A DNA stretch of 64,000 bases from Hawksworthiomyces lignivorus (Eukaryota > Ascomycota > Sordariomycetes > Ophiostomatales > Ophiostomataceae), in assembly GCA_002917075.1 (NCBI GenBank), contig NTMA01000070.1, positions 1-64,000 of the forward strand, written 5' to 3'. The first letter of the stretch is position 1. Each line of letters begins with the position of its first letter. The position numbers were made by a program, and so were the translations under genes. The notes under the pieces are model-generated. The model saw nothing but the letters and a program-made list of their open reading frames with translations. It was not told the DNA's origin and made no database searches. Shown one piece after another: positions 25,401-34,696 of the stretch.

Positions 25401-28326
25401 GAGTCACCCTCGTAATGTCCTCAAAGGCGCATCGGCAGCTTTGGACCTTCCAACACCGCCAGTGGAAAAATTAGACCTCGGTCGCGCAGCTCCGCCTAAC
25501 ATGCCTGCTACAAACGTACCGGACTCTAGCAACAACAATTACTCCATTGGCATGACCCTTCAGAGGGCTTCAACGTCTAGCCCCTTGTATCGCAGAAAAG
25601 AGCAACCGCCCCCTTCACCGTCGCCTGCATCATTGGCGATGCTTATGGAAGGCCGTCAGAGCCGCAACGGGCCTCGGGGTCGCATTCCTGTTGGGGTCGA
25701 TCTTCAGATTGCGCCTATTCAGAAACCTGCGTTGAATGATTTGACCTCTCCAGAGCAGTCTGGTGTCTCCTCCAATCGCTACCACTGGCCCTCTAGGCGG
25801 CGCGGACCTGCGTCAGTAAGCAGTTCCGTCACGTCCAACTCGAGTGTTGCGCATGGATCGCGCAGCCATCGGTTTCGTACCGGTGAAACTCCAAACGTGG
25901 GCAAGACCTTGGATGAATACATCAACAGCCTCGATGCCGCTAAATCGAGAGTACGTGCCAGCAGCAAGGAGCGCCGTCAACGATCGTCCAGCCGCCACCG
26001 CCGACCTTCTACTAGCACGAACACCTCCGGCGCGCCCACACCCACTCCAACTGGACATTCTCGTGACACGTCAAGCATGGATGACCGCAACTGGGGATCG
26101 TCCAGAGGTTATGCAGGGTCCAAGTCTGGTGGAAAGCGTTCTCCACGGTCACCGGTGCCCATGTCACCGGAAGACCTCATTAACTTGAGCACGCCAAAGA
26201 TGTTCACCAAAGATGGCCAAGCAGTAGATGATGAGGCGGGTTCTGAAACTGTCAGAAAGTCCACTGCGACACAGCAGTCATCACTGTCCCAGTCTAAATC
26301 GCGCCCAAATAGCCGTGCCTCAAGTCGTGGTCGTACTGGCAGGAACAGAAGTCCTGACCCGCGGCCGCCGGCTTTGGATATTTCGCGGGGCCGCAATACT
26401 ACTCGTGCTGGCTCTGCGATCCGATCACCGTCTTCGCCCTTGCCATTCAGCAGTGACGCAGCTCCATACTACGCCTCAGAAGATGAAGAAGATGACTACG
26501 AGAAGGCTGTGGATGCACAGGAAAGGTTCCGCAACCGCGAGAGACGGAACACGCATCGTGAACGCGGCTCAAGCCGGAATCGGCGGGATCTCTCGCCCGG
26601 TTCCGTCCAAACACGTGAGCGGTCGCGGAGCCGCCGCCGCCCTACACCAACAGCAGAAGTTACGGCCGCGGCAGCAGCAGCCTCTATGAGGAAAGATCGA
26701 GCCCAAGCTGGCCCGCCTCCAGCGCCGTCCGCCATTGCCGTTGCAGCTGGTATTGGAATTGACAAGACCCAGACGCTGGGCTCACAAGCGTTTGGCGAGG
26801 AGCTCGACAAAAGGCGCACTCAATCGGCATTGTCGAACAGAGGCGACTTGAGACGACTGACAAGAGATGAGCGTGCTCAGCGGAAGGCAGACGCAGCCCG
26901 TGAATTGGAAGAACGACGCAAGTCGCTTGTCCGACGTCCGCTTGCGCCGCCCATCATGCACCCTGATGAACTATCGCCGGCTTTGGTCAATTTGCAGCCG
27001 AGTCTCCCGGAGCAATTTGAGCTGAATTTCCCGGACAAATTTGCGTCACCTTCCGATTTGCCTATGCGCAGCCAGTCGACTGAGCCTGGCGCTATGTCTA
27101 AGGCTTCGTCGGGGTCGAGAACTCGTAGCATGTTCGCATCTCGTGGCCCATCAATCGGACTTCCGGCTACTCCCAAGGCTATGCGACTAGTCATGGAACC
27201 CGGCGCTGGCAGTTCAGCGCCGAGTGTGCCTCCTATTCCGCCAAACTTCGCGTATCAACGGTCGCCTTCTGATTCAGGAAATTCCTCACCGCATAATAAA
27301 TCCCCCAAGAAAGAGGAACCTGCCGAAACCAGCGGGTCTGGCAGTAGACGCAATCTCTCTTCGGAAGCGCCAACAACTCTAGCCCAGCAGGAAGACACTC
27401 TTACTCTTCTACCGTCGACGGTCTACCAGCCGCCATCTTCCAGCCGCGGTGCCATTCCTCGCTCGATGTCGGCGCCTCCTCAGGAGCTCTACTCTAAAGG
27501 AGCAGGATCGCATGGTATTTCTTCTCCACGCAAAACAGGACATGGCTCGAAACTCGTCGTCCCCGACTCTGGCCGCGGTGACAATGCTTCGGTGCCGCTG
27601 GATGTGTCCATTGACACCATCATGGACAGCGCAGCGGGTCCGCGGAATGGCCGTCGGCCTTCTGCAGATGATTTGATTCCGCCTCCGCCGCCACCACCTC
27701 CTATGCTGAAGGAACTTGCTCATCTGGCTATGCCACCTCCGCCACCCCCTGCTCCACTTCCATTTGCAGCTGTGAATAGCCCACCAATCATCTACGGGGG
27801 CCATCCTACTGGGACTATTGAGGTAGTCATGGACGACGGCCAGGTAAAGCCAATCATTACCATGTCATCTCCTACTGTATCGTCGCCTCCGAGCATGCAG
27901 TTATCGTCCATTCCGCCGCCTCCGCCGCCACCACCCGTGCCGGCGAGTGGAGAGGGAATGTCGCAGTCCCGCAGTGGGCATCATCGTGGCCGTAGCAGCA
28001 CGGATAATAGCATTGCTGGCCGCTTCTCACGGGCTACCGAACGCATGCGTTCTGCTAGCCGGGGCCGCAACAACGCTTCAGCTGCTAGCCGCACCCGGTC
28101 GCCTGAAGTCGGGTTTGCGCCTTATGAGAGCATCTCGCTCCCCTTGGCCAAGTCTCCTGAAATGACCTTTGCTCCTTACGAAAGTGTGCAGCCTCCTCTC
28201 ACTTATGCTACACGATCTAGCCCCCCGCAGCAGTACCAGGCCCAGCAACAAGCTCAATCCCAATCTCAGCAGCAGCACTACCAGAGCCAGATGCACACTG
28301 GCCTTCATCAGAGCGAGATGATTTAA
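22485..28326 (+). CDS. large WD-repeat, proline- and serine/arginine-rich protein, 1,860 residues
   Basis: Five exons: 22485-22914, 22973-23099, 23172-23483, 23550-24893 and 24957-28326. All joins keep frame. Residues 1 to about 360 contain WD40-like blades (LVVSYDASQNAIVWD, DGDLRVWSV, ETLSWDVRTKHVTYD). Residues about 385-430 hold an Ala/Ser/acidic linker. Residues about 590-740 are helical and TPR-like (AKWLGDIDSDIMQASS, AYTQRLLESGDLHAAATI, GDYNDAIEIYVSHHKYMEA), the kind of module that follows WD repeats in Gemin5-like and coat-like proteins. A CASC pair follows at the last splice. The C-terminal 1,000 residues look disordered: SR-type repeats, a short charged helix (RDERAQRKADAARELEERRK), three polyproline runs like formin FH1 segments, a repeated FAPYES motif and a Gln-rich tail. 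Intron 2 uses the unusual donor GTCAGA. It probably acts as a scaffold; the exact role is unknown. Confidence 0.85.
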
Positions 28327-28981
28327 AGAAGGAGAGAAACCTTTTCTAATCACCCCGTTCAATTTTGGACCCTTTTTGAATCCCCCTATTTGTCGGTTTA
28401 CTCTCTCTTTTACTGTGCATGGCGATTGGCGTTTTTACTCTGTACAACTTTCTCTGTCTCCTTGCGAGGAACGACAATACCAAAAATAAATAAGAATGAC
28501 AGTTAGAGTGAGTGCCACTGAAGTGTATCTTCCTAACTGTCCGACTCTTTCTTTATTTCATAGATATGGCCCTTGAATAGTTTGCTTTTATTGGGCGTTT
28601 CCAACTTCAGAAATCTGGTGCGTATCTGATGAGATATCTTGTCATGGCTATCTATTTCAAGCTTCGTCTCGACTTCTGGTTGAGATGGGATGGTGTATTT
28701 TCTCTGAAAGGAAATTTGGAAAATGTGATGGTCTGATGGAGACACCCAGAAAGGGGGAAATGGAAGTAGTGTTTTGTATTTATTTTTCTTCTTTTTTTTT
28801 TCTCGTTATATGTGGCTGCCTCACGGCGCTCTTCTTCAATCGTCTTAAAAAAAATTTCATTCTTCTCATTTATACTCCGTCGATGACTACCTCTTAAGAA
28901 TAATATATATTGTGAATCGATTTTATATTTTATGTGAGCGAGGTTTCATGGGGAGGGAAAAAAAAAAAAAGTTGAAATGAT

Positions 28982-29012
28982 GAGAAGCGGGACTCGAACC
29001 TAGAGACCTAGA
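28982..29012 (-). other. tRNA 3'-end-like fragment
   Basis: Read on the minus strand, the sequence GGTTCGAGTCCCGCTTCTC matches a pol III B box (GGTTCGANNCC) followed by an acceptor-like 3' strand. No matching 5' acceptor arm, D arm or foldable anticodon arm could be found at a normal distance, and the T stem pairs poorly. It is best read as a tRNA relic or the edge of a tRNA-derived repeat rather than a working tRNA gene. Confidence 0.3.
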
Positions 29013-29048
29013 GACACAGTGCATTTGTACAACTTCGATTCCCCCTCC

Positions 29049-29076
29049 AAAAAGGGGGAAGGGGGAAGGGGGAAAG
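29049..29076. repeat. short GGGGGAA tandem repeat
   Basis: Four to five copies of a purine unit of about 7 bases (AAGGGGG) in a row in noncoding sequence. Confidence 0.7.
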
Positions 29077-29677
29077 GCAAAAAGGAAGTTGGCTTCTTCA
29101 TCTCAAATGCTGCCCCAACCCAATACGATCGTAATCCAGTCCGCCACGCGACGGTGAAGATGCCTCTGCAGAGTGAAGCCTCCCTGAAGTATCATCTCCG
29201 ATTGCTTAGGGTCGCAAAGTCCAGCATCGCAGGTTTCCCATGCGAGTGGCCGACCACCGCGACGTTCGCACTGGGCGACGCACTGGGTCGAGAATGAATC
29301 CCGGACATGAAGCAGCAGGAAATGAGAATTGCAAGAGCCGCCTTCCACTTCAACCATTACAGCCAGTGAAAAGTACTAGCTTAACTCTGCTTATATTACA
29401 GTGATTCCCCACTGCCAAAGGGCGGTCAATGGTGGCAGAATATAGGGTGCTGTTTCTGTGCGTGCGTGTACTCTGTAGAACGCGTTGCATTAGTTCACTG
29501 TCTCAGCCAGCAGAAGAAGCGATTGACAAGGACTGGCGATGTTTCAACCCTCCTGCTCTACGACGAGAACGATGCCGTGATGCGAGCGGTGAAGCTTTTC
29601 TTATATTGAGACTTGGCTGAGACCAAAAGCCACTGGCGTCCACGAGAGGCATTCTATCTCTCAGCCGCCTCTCGACA

Positions 29678-30694
29678 ATGTTCGGCGCGGCGCATCTCGA
29701 GGTGCGCCGTCCTTCGCCGACCACCGTCGAATTTATTGTAACTACGCAGCCAAGGCGCACGGGGTGGACGGGGTGGGCCTTGTCGGCTGCCGTGGTGGCT
29801 GTGCGTGTCCTGCTTGCGGCGGCAGTAGCGACCGTCCTTTGGATTTGGACCCAGCAGCCCTGGGCCAGCGGTGGCCACCGCTGGCCCAATGTCGCGGGTG
29901 ACAGCGCCGATGCCTCGGGCGGGGGACCACAGCAGAGCGGCATCTATTACTTCTCCGTGCCGCTAGCCGCCTGGTGGAACAGCCCTCAGGTCCTCCCCGC
30001 GCTGCGCGTGGTGGCGGCCGCACCCCCCTGGCTGGTTCTTCCGGTCTGCGCTGCGGCCGCCTGGGCCAGCGTGGCCCGCGTCCACACGTCCGAGTCGCTA
30101 CTGGTGCTGCGGGGCCTCGGCATCCAGACCCGCTCCACGGGCGCCACGTACCTGGGCGACCTAGTGTCGGGCCTCACCCTCGTCTGGTGGATGCTGACGT
30201 CGCCGTGGGCGCTGCTGACTGGCCGCTCCTTCTCGTCCGCATACGACGCCTTCTACTACGGCGAGCCCTCGCCGGCGGCAACGCGTTTCATCCCGACGGA
30301 AAAGCTGCAAGATCTGCTAGTCAACGAAGCGTTCCGCGGGTTCGAGGTGCGCTACTACCTAGTGGCCGTGGTGGCCGGAGGTGGCGGGGGAGGGGGGGGG
30401 GTTCGTGCGGGCGGCGGCGGAGGCAAGACGCGGAGTCAGAAATTATCTGAGGAGAGTGAAAGGGAGGACGACGACGACTACGATGGGGAGGGAAGAAGAA
30501 GATACGGCGCTAGCCGGGAGGCAGACGACGGAGAGGACGAAGGCGACAACGACGGGCAGGGCGACAACAGCAGCGACGAGGACGAGGACCATGTGGTCGT
30601 AGTGTTCCCTCGGCTGCTTCCTGGGTTGGAGATTGTGCGCACCGTGTGGCGGGAGGCGCGGGCGTGCCTGTACGAGCCAGACGAGAAAGGATAA
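29678..30694 (+). CDS. GPI15: GPI-GlcNAc transferase subunit PIG-H (Gpi15-like), 338 residues
   Basis: PIG-H is a subunit of the ER-membrane enzyme that adds N-acetylglucosamine to phosphatidylinositol, the first step of GPI-anchor synthesis. The family signature is clear: two hydrophobic segments (about 31-56 and 115-135), then ESLLVLRGLGIQTRST (139-154), RFIPTEKLQDLLVNEAFRGF (203-222), EVRYYLVAVV, and the end piece VVVVFPRLLPGLEIVRTVW (307-324). Single exon, with ATG at the first Met of the frame. The usual fungal protein is near 200-250 residues. This one is longer because of about 45 residues after RSTGATYL and about 75 residues of Gly-run plus Asp/Glu/Arg-rich sequence (233-305) placed inside the conserved domain between two strands. 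The gene converges on PUS3 with only about 150 bases between stop codons. GC content is very high. Confidence 0.9.
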   Translation: MFGAAHLEVRRPSPTTVEFIVTTQPRRTGWTGWALSAAVVAVRVLLAAAVATVLWIWTQQPWASGGHRWPNVAGDSADASGGGPQQSGIYYFSVPLAAWWNSPQVLPALRVVAAAPPWLVLPVCAAAAWASVARVHTSESLLVLRGLGIQTRSTGATYLGDLVSGLTLVWWMLTSPWALLTGRSFSSAYDAFYYGEPSPAATRFIPTEKLQDLLVNEAFRGFEVRYYLVAVVAGGGGGGGGVRAGGGGGKTRSQKLSEESEREDDDDYDGEGRRRYGASREADDGEDEGDNDGQGDNSSDEDEDHVVVVFPRLLPGLEIVRTVWREARACLYEPDEKG

Positions 30695-30805
30695 CAATCG
30701 AGATGGTGCAGGTCCGAGGGAGGAGCGGTAATATTAGGAGTCATGAAGTCATAGATACCGTTTTGTAATTCCATAGCGTACAATTCATGGTTTCATCTGT
30801 TTTCA

Positions 30806-30820
30806 TTTTTTTTTTTTTTT
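30806..30820. repeat. poly(T) run between convergent genes
   Basis: Fifteen T residues in the short spacer between the stop codons of the PIG-H gene and PUS3. On the minus strand it is an A run downstream of PUS3. It may help separate the two converging transcripts, but that is inference. Confidence 0.6.
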
Positions 30821-30847
30821 CCTTTCCTTTTTGGTCGGTTTACCTTT

Positions 30848-32761
30848 CTACCGATTCTCACTGTCCTCCCTTGCAGTGGTGTCACCGTTGGGTATCGATG
30901 CGGCCGTCTCCTCGTCTTCTTTCATCGATTTGATGGCCGCCCGCCAGTTGCCCACCTCCCGCATCGCTGCACTGCTAGCAAATCCCTTTTGCCGCGCAAA
31001 CTTGTCGTTGACCTCCTCGGGCGACGCTAGCCGCGGCCTCTTGAGCAAGGGAATGTAGGCGCCCGAAAGCCGAGGTCCGTCGCCGCCGTCAAATAAGTGG
31101 CTCTTCTTATTTTCAAGGGCCGCAGGCACGCCTGCGATCACCGGAGATTCTCCTCCCCTCGTCACTAGATCCAGGAGCCGGTTCGCCAAGATTTCATCCA
31201 TCTTGGCCGAGCGCCATCCTCGCCACAGGCCATCCACAAACATGCGGCTATGCGGCTCTTCTTCACCCACCGACCGCCACGACAAGCTGTCGGACCAGTT
31301 GCCGGCATTGGGCGAGTCGAAAGTGTCGTCCTGGCCGGGAAGCCCCAGGGGCGGGAAGATGCAGTCCCACAGCACCAGCGGCGTCTCTTCGGCCATGCCG
31401 TAGGCGGGCCGGCACGGGTTGGCGGCCACGTCCAGCAAGGCGGGCACAATGGACGGCAGCTCCCGGCCTTGGCCCACCAGGAACAGCACGGCGACCATGT
31501 GCCGGATCTGGTGCCACAAGAACGCAGAACCCCGCACGTTGAACGAGTACACATTGGGGCCTTCTCCGCGGGTGCCGCTGTAGCAGCTCAAGGAGGAGTG
31601 CACGTCCGGCACCTCGACGATGTCCGCGTCAAAGATGCGCCGCATAAAGTTGGTGATCTGCTTGTTTGGGTCGATCTTGCAAAAGTTGCGAAAGTCGTGC
31701 AGGCCGACAAAGTGGCGCGCGGCGGTGCGCATGGCGTCGATGTCTAGCCAGCCGTCGCGGACGGCGGCTCCTCCTCCTCCGCCGCCTTCGCCGCCGGGCC
31801 CGAGAGGGGCGCCAAAGTAGGCCGGCTGCGTGAAGAAGTAGCGGTACTGGCGCTCGCGGCAGGAGAAGCGCGCCGAGAAGCCGTCGGGCGGCGAGGGGCA
31901 CCAGGCCAGGACGCGGATGTCGGGCGGCAGCAGGCGGTTCAGCACCTTGCCGTACTGGATCTCCTGCTCGAGCGGCAGGGGCGGCGCCTCTTCTGCGTCT
32001 TCTCTGCTGTCTCCGCCGTTCCCGGAGTCTGCCTCGGCGGCCTTGCCCGCCCCGCCTGCTTCGCCAGCCTCGCCAGCCTCGCCTCCTTCTGCATTCGGCG
32101 CCGCTTGGCGCACCTTGCGGTTGCTCCGCACCCGCAGGGCCACGACCTGGCCAAAGGCGCTCACGCCGCGGTCTGTCCGGCCGCACTTGGAGTAGTCGCA
32201 GGCCGCAAAGTCGACAATGTGGTCCGCCGCGCCGTCTCCTGGGAAGACCAGGCAGGCCTTGACCAGCGCCTTCCACAGCTCCTCCTCGACCGTCGGCAGC
32301 GACCCCGACGGCTGGTACTCGAAGCCGCCGTACCGCTTGCCCAGATAGGCCAGCTTGAGGGCGACGTACCGCGTGGCATACCTGGACGGGTCCATCGACT
32401 TCTTGGCCTTCTTGGCCGCCGGCGGGGCCTGCGCCTGCGCCTCTTCTCGCCGCGGCGGGGCCGGGCCCTGCACCAGCTCCTGCTCCAGCTCCTGCACCCG
32501 CCGCACGAGGGCCTCCTTGGTCCACCGGCTGTAGTCGGCCATGGCGCCGGACGTAGTGCTGAAGCCCCGTCTAGCTCGGAGGCCGACTAGCGCCGCCGAG
32601 AGCGTCTCTCCTTGGTCTAGCCTCCGCCTGGCAGCTTCTATGCTGAGAAGGGCCGGTCTGTGACAGAGAGCGGGCAGCGGCCGAAGTAGACCAGGCTGCG
32701 AGCTGCGGGAAAGCGAGGAGATGCTGTTGCTGCCAACGGGACGCTGGCGAAATGCCTTCAT
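30848..32761 (-). CDS. PUS3: tRNA pseudouridine synthase Pus3 (Deg1), 637 residues with probable mitochondrial presequence
   Basis: Pus3/Deg1 makes pseudouridine at positions 38 and 39 of tRNA anticodon arms. The frame shows the TruA-family order: VALKLAYLGKRYGGFEYQ, the catalytic motif CGRTDRGVSAFGQ with its aspartate, FSARFSCRERQYRYFF, LHDFRNFCKID and the late motif GSAFLWHQIRHM. A short coiled coil (VRRVQELEQELVQ) precedes the domain. An Ala/Gly/Glu-rich insert of about 45 residues lies after the catalytic loop. The first ATG, at 32,761, begins a 73-residue Arg/Ser-rich extension ending RARRGFSTTSGAM, which looks like a mitochondrial presequence with a cleavage site. The second ATG, at 32,542, gives a 564-residue form starting MADYSRWTKE, without it. 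Both may be used. The frame stays open farther upstream but has no earlier ATG. Single exon, GC-rich. Confidence 0.92.
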   Translation of the reverse strand: MKAFRQRPVGSNSISSLSRSSQPGLLRPLPALCHRPALLSIEAARRRLDQGETLSAALVGLRARRGFSTTSGAMADYSRWTKEALVRRVQELEQELVQGPAPPRREEAQAQAPPAAKKAKKSMDPSRYATRYVALKLAYLGKRYGGFEYQPSGSLPTVEEELWKALVKACLVFPGDGAADHIVDFAACDYSKCGRTDRGVSAFGQVVALRVRSNRKVRQAAPNAEGGEAGEAGEAGGAGKAAEADSGNGGDSREDAEEAPPLPLEQEIQYGKVLNRLLPPDIRVLAWCPSPPDGFSARFSCRERQYRYFFTQPAYFGAPLGPGGEGGGGGGAAVRDGWLDIDAMRTAARHFVGLHDFRNFCKIDPNKQITNFMRRIFDADIVEVPDVHSSLSCYSGTRGEGPNVYSFNVRGSAFLWHQIRHMVAVLFLVGQGRELPSIVPALLDVAANPCRPAYGMAEETPLVLWDCIFPPLGLPGQDDTFDSPNAGNWSDSLSWRSVGEEEPHSRMFVDGLWRGWRSAKMDEILANRLLDLVTRGGESPVIAGVPAALENKKSHLFDGGDGPRLSGAYIPLLKRPRLASPEEVNDKFARQKGFASSAAMREVGNWRAAIKSMKEDEETAASIPNGDTTAREDSENR

Positions 32762-33245
32762 GCGATTCTTCCCTCCAAAGGGATGTGGCGGCAGTTTGCG
32801 GTCTTCCCACCAAAAAAAAAAAAAAAAAAAAAGGAAGGAGAAGCAGAAAAGAAAAGAGCAGACTACTCTCGCGTGGTCTTCTGTTGGAGGGTGACTCAAA
32901 GTCCTCGTGGATGCAAAATTGTTAAACAAAATCAATGTACAATGCTACGGCGTACAGTTAAACTTTTCAGGCTAAGAATTTTTCGCCTTTGCAGCGCCAT
33001 GCAGCCTTCCTGCACCTAACGCGGAGCCTAAAAAGCCCCCCCCCCACAATAGCCAGCAAGAGCAACATATACTTAAATCGTAGCCATTCTCGCCCACACA
33101 CCTCCATTCGGGCTCTTGCGCTATTAACATCTTTCGACATCAACAGACCATGCTAACATACAAAGAGCGGAAAGGCGGCGCCAAAACCACAACCAAGCGT
33201 ATTTGAAAATCAGAATACTAAAGCATACTTCAAGGTCACAAGGTA
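32762..33245. promoter_or_regulatory. divergent promoter between PUS3 and the Rho-like gene
   Basis: About 480 bases shared by two genes that point away from each other. It includes a 21-base A run at 32,812-32,832 (a T run upstream of PUS3 on its own strand), a C run near 33,038-33,046, and A/C-rich sequence directly before the Rho-like ATG. Poly(dA:dT) tracts are typical nucleosome-excluding elements of fungal promoters. No specific factor site is claimed. Confidence 0.5.
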
Positions 33246-34009
33246 ATGGATGACCCCCAGCCGATCTCAATACTGCTTCTTGGCAATGAAGGCGTGGGAA
33301 AATCGACCTTTCTTACGTGAGCTGTTCCTTTTCTTGATGACGTCCTTGAGAGACATGTCTTGTCTTTTTTCTTTCTATTTATCTCCGTATACTGATTCAT
33401 AAATCTAGCCAACTGACTCTTCTTCGCAACAAATCGAATCCTAGCGGCACCTCAGAGCCGCCTCGACTTCTGAGAGACTCTGACCAGCCGTTCATTTTTG
33501 AACTGCGGTCACGCATCAGCGTATTCCGGCTCGAGTTTGCAGACACAGAAAGTCCGGAGAACTGGCGCTGTCTATCTCCGGACTTGGTCATTCTGTGCTA
33601 TGACATCAGTTCTCGCTCCAGTCTTACCAGCTTGCAGACGAGGGTAGGAGTCTCTCGTGCTCCTATAAGAGTGCACTGTGCTTCAATACAAGGAGAAACA
33701 CGGCAGCTGATAGTTCACCTCACTTAGTGGATCAAAGAAGTTCGGAGTGCGTTCGTACATAACGATACGCTGCCCCTGCTAGTGTTGGGCCTTAAGCGTG
33801 ACCTCCGCTATGAAGACGACCCGAATGGTACCATTTATCCACAAGAGGCGTACGGCCTGGCTCAGCAACTGCGCGCGGACATGTACCTCGAGTGTTCTGC
33901 CATCGCAGGCACACTCATGGCCGAGGTCTTTGACGATATCTGCCGCAGAGCGGTAAAGACGGCTTCGCCCGAAGGCGGCCAGAGTGGAGGGGCATGCCAA
34001 CTCATGTGA
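33246..34009 (+). CDS. atypical Rho-family small GTPase, 195 residues
   Basis: Three exons (33246-33316, 33409-33643, 33728-34009) with introns of 92 and 84 bases; the joins keep frame. The P-loop GNEGVGKST is at residues 13-21. The strand and switch II equivalent FRLEFADTESPENW replaces the usual DTAGQE-type sequence with DTES, so the catalytic glutamine position is not conserved. LVILCYDISSRSSL is a typical Ras/Rho core strand. The guanine-specificity motif reads LGLKRDLR instead of NKxD or TKxD. YLECSAI matches the G5 motif. The C-terminus CQLM fits a prenylation CAAX box, which would place it on membranes. The region normally holding switch I is short and lacks a clear effector threonine. 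It probably binds nucleotide with altered hydrolysis or selectivity. It ends about 100 bases from the converging RPC17 gene. Confidence 0.85.
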
Positions 34010-34111
34010 GACGAGTTTGAGGGAGCGGAAGCAGGGTTGGAAGAAAAAAAGGTGCAGGACGGAATAGTGAGGGCTTTCTTTCTCTCTCCTCCGCTGTAGT
34101 CGTCTTGCTCC

Positions 34112-34696
34112 TCATTCGGCCTCAACAGACGGCACGGCATGGGCATCTTCGAGCTCCATCTCTTCGTCACCTTTCTCTTTCAATTCAGCTTCTTCCTGTT
34201 CGGGGTCCGCTGCCTCTTGAGGGAACAGCCCAAGCTCCTCGGCCACGATATCCAGGATCTCGAGTTGTTGGTCTGTTGTCAAGCGTTCCTCCAGCTCTTC
34301 GACGCAGGTATGCAACTGAATAAGCAGAGACGGTCGTATATTTAGGATCATAAGCATCTCTCCTTTAGTGAGGTCGTAGCTAGACAGACGCTGGACTAGG
34401 CGGGTCACAGCTTCGGCACTGTACGTGATGGGTTCTTGGCTCAGCGGGTTCGGGGCCGTACGGAGAAATTGGAGGACCTGGACAGTGGATTAGCACGCCA
34501 TATGGGTAGCCTTGCCTGGTGAATTATCTCTCCCTTTTTTCTCTGTAGGTAGTATACGAACTTCGCGGATGAGCGTCTCCAAATTGGAGGGACCCCGCCG
34601 CCGCTTCTGGGCGGCCGAACGCTCATTGCGTTCCGTCAGAAACTGGTAGACCTCGAAGTTGCTCAAGGCGGCATTCTGGGCTTCAAGGATCTTCAT
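34112..34696 (-). CDS. RPC17: RNA polymerase III subunit Rpc17 (RPC9, CGRP-RCP family), 166 residues
   Basis: Rpc17 pairs with Rpc25 in the stalk of RNA polymerase III and helps initiation with TFIIIB. Two exons: 34562-34696 and 34112-34477 (minus strand). The start MKILEAQNAALSNFEVYQFL and the join giving GPSNLETLIREVLQFLRTAP match the family throughout, as does the HRDC-like segment YDLTKGEMLMILNIRPSLL. The C-terminal tail is acidic (EEAELKEKGDEEMELE). The intron donor is the uncommon GTTCGT; the acceptor is a normal CAG with a GCTAAT branch-like site nearby. Joining at any other visible site breaks frame. The gene is convergent with the Rho-like GTPase and divergent from the PRPP synthetase. 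Confidence 0.92.

Larger units (their letters stand above)
28327..29677. other. intergenic region with tRNA-like fragment and simple repeats
   Basis: This stretch holds the 3' flank of the WD-repeat gene and the 5' flank of the PIG-H gene. Open frames of 92 codons (29019-29297) and 84 codons (29103-29357, minus) overlap each other on opposite strands and have no recognised domain. A tRNA-like T-arm fragment and a GGGGGAA repeat are listed separately. Confidence 0.6.

Noticed and set aside
28982..29140. a complete tRNA gene ending in GGTTCGAGTCCCGCTTCTC
   Set aside because: The 5' half does not fold into acceptor, D and anticodon arms, and the T stem pairs at too few positions. Kept only as a fragment.
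29103..29297. possible 5S rRNA-like sequence (GGCCGACCACC and nearby blocks)
   Set aside because: Comparison with remembered fungal 5S sequences matched only short scattered blocks on either strand, and the internal control elements are not in order.
29974..30450. 158-codon frame on the + strand
   Set aside because: A shifted frame inside the PIG-H gene. Its Pro/Gly/Arg-rich protein has no domain.
31629..32525. 298-codon open frame on the minus strand
   Set aside because: It is a shifted frame of the PUS3 gene on the same strand. Its Arg/Gly/Ala-rich composition results from GC-rich codons, and PUS3 motifs are in the other frame.
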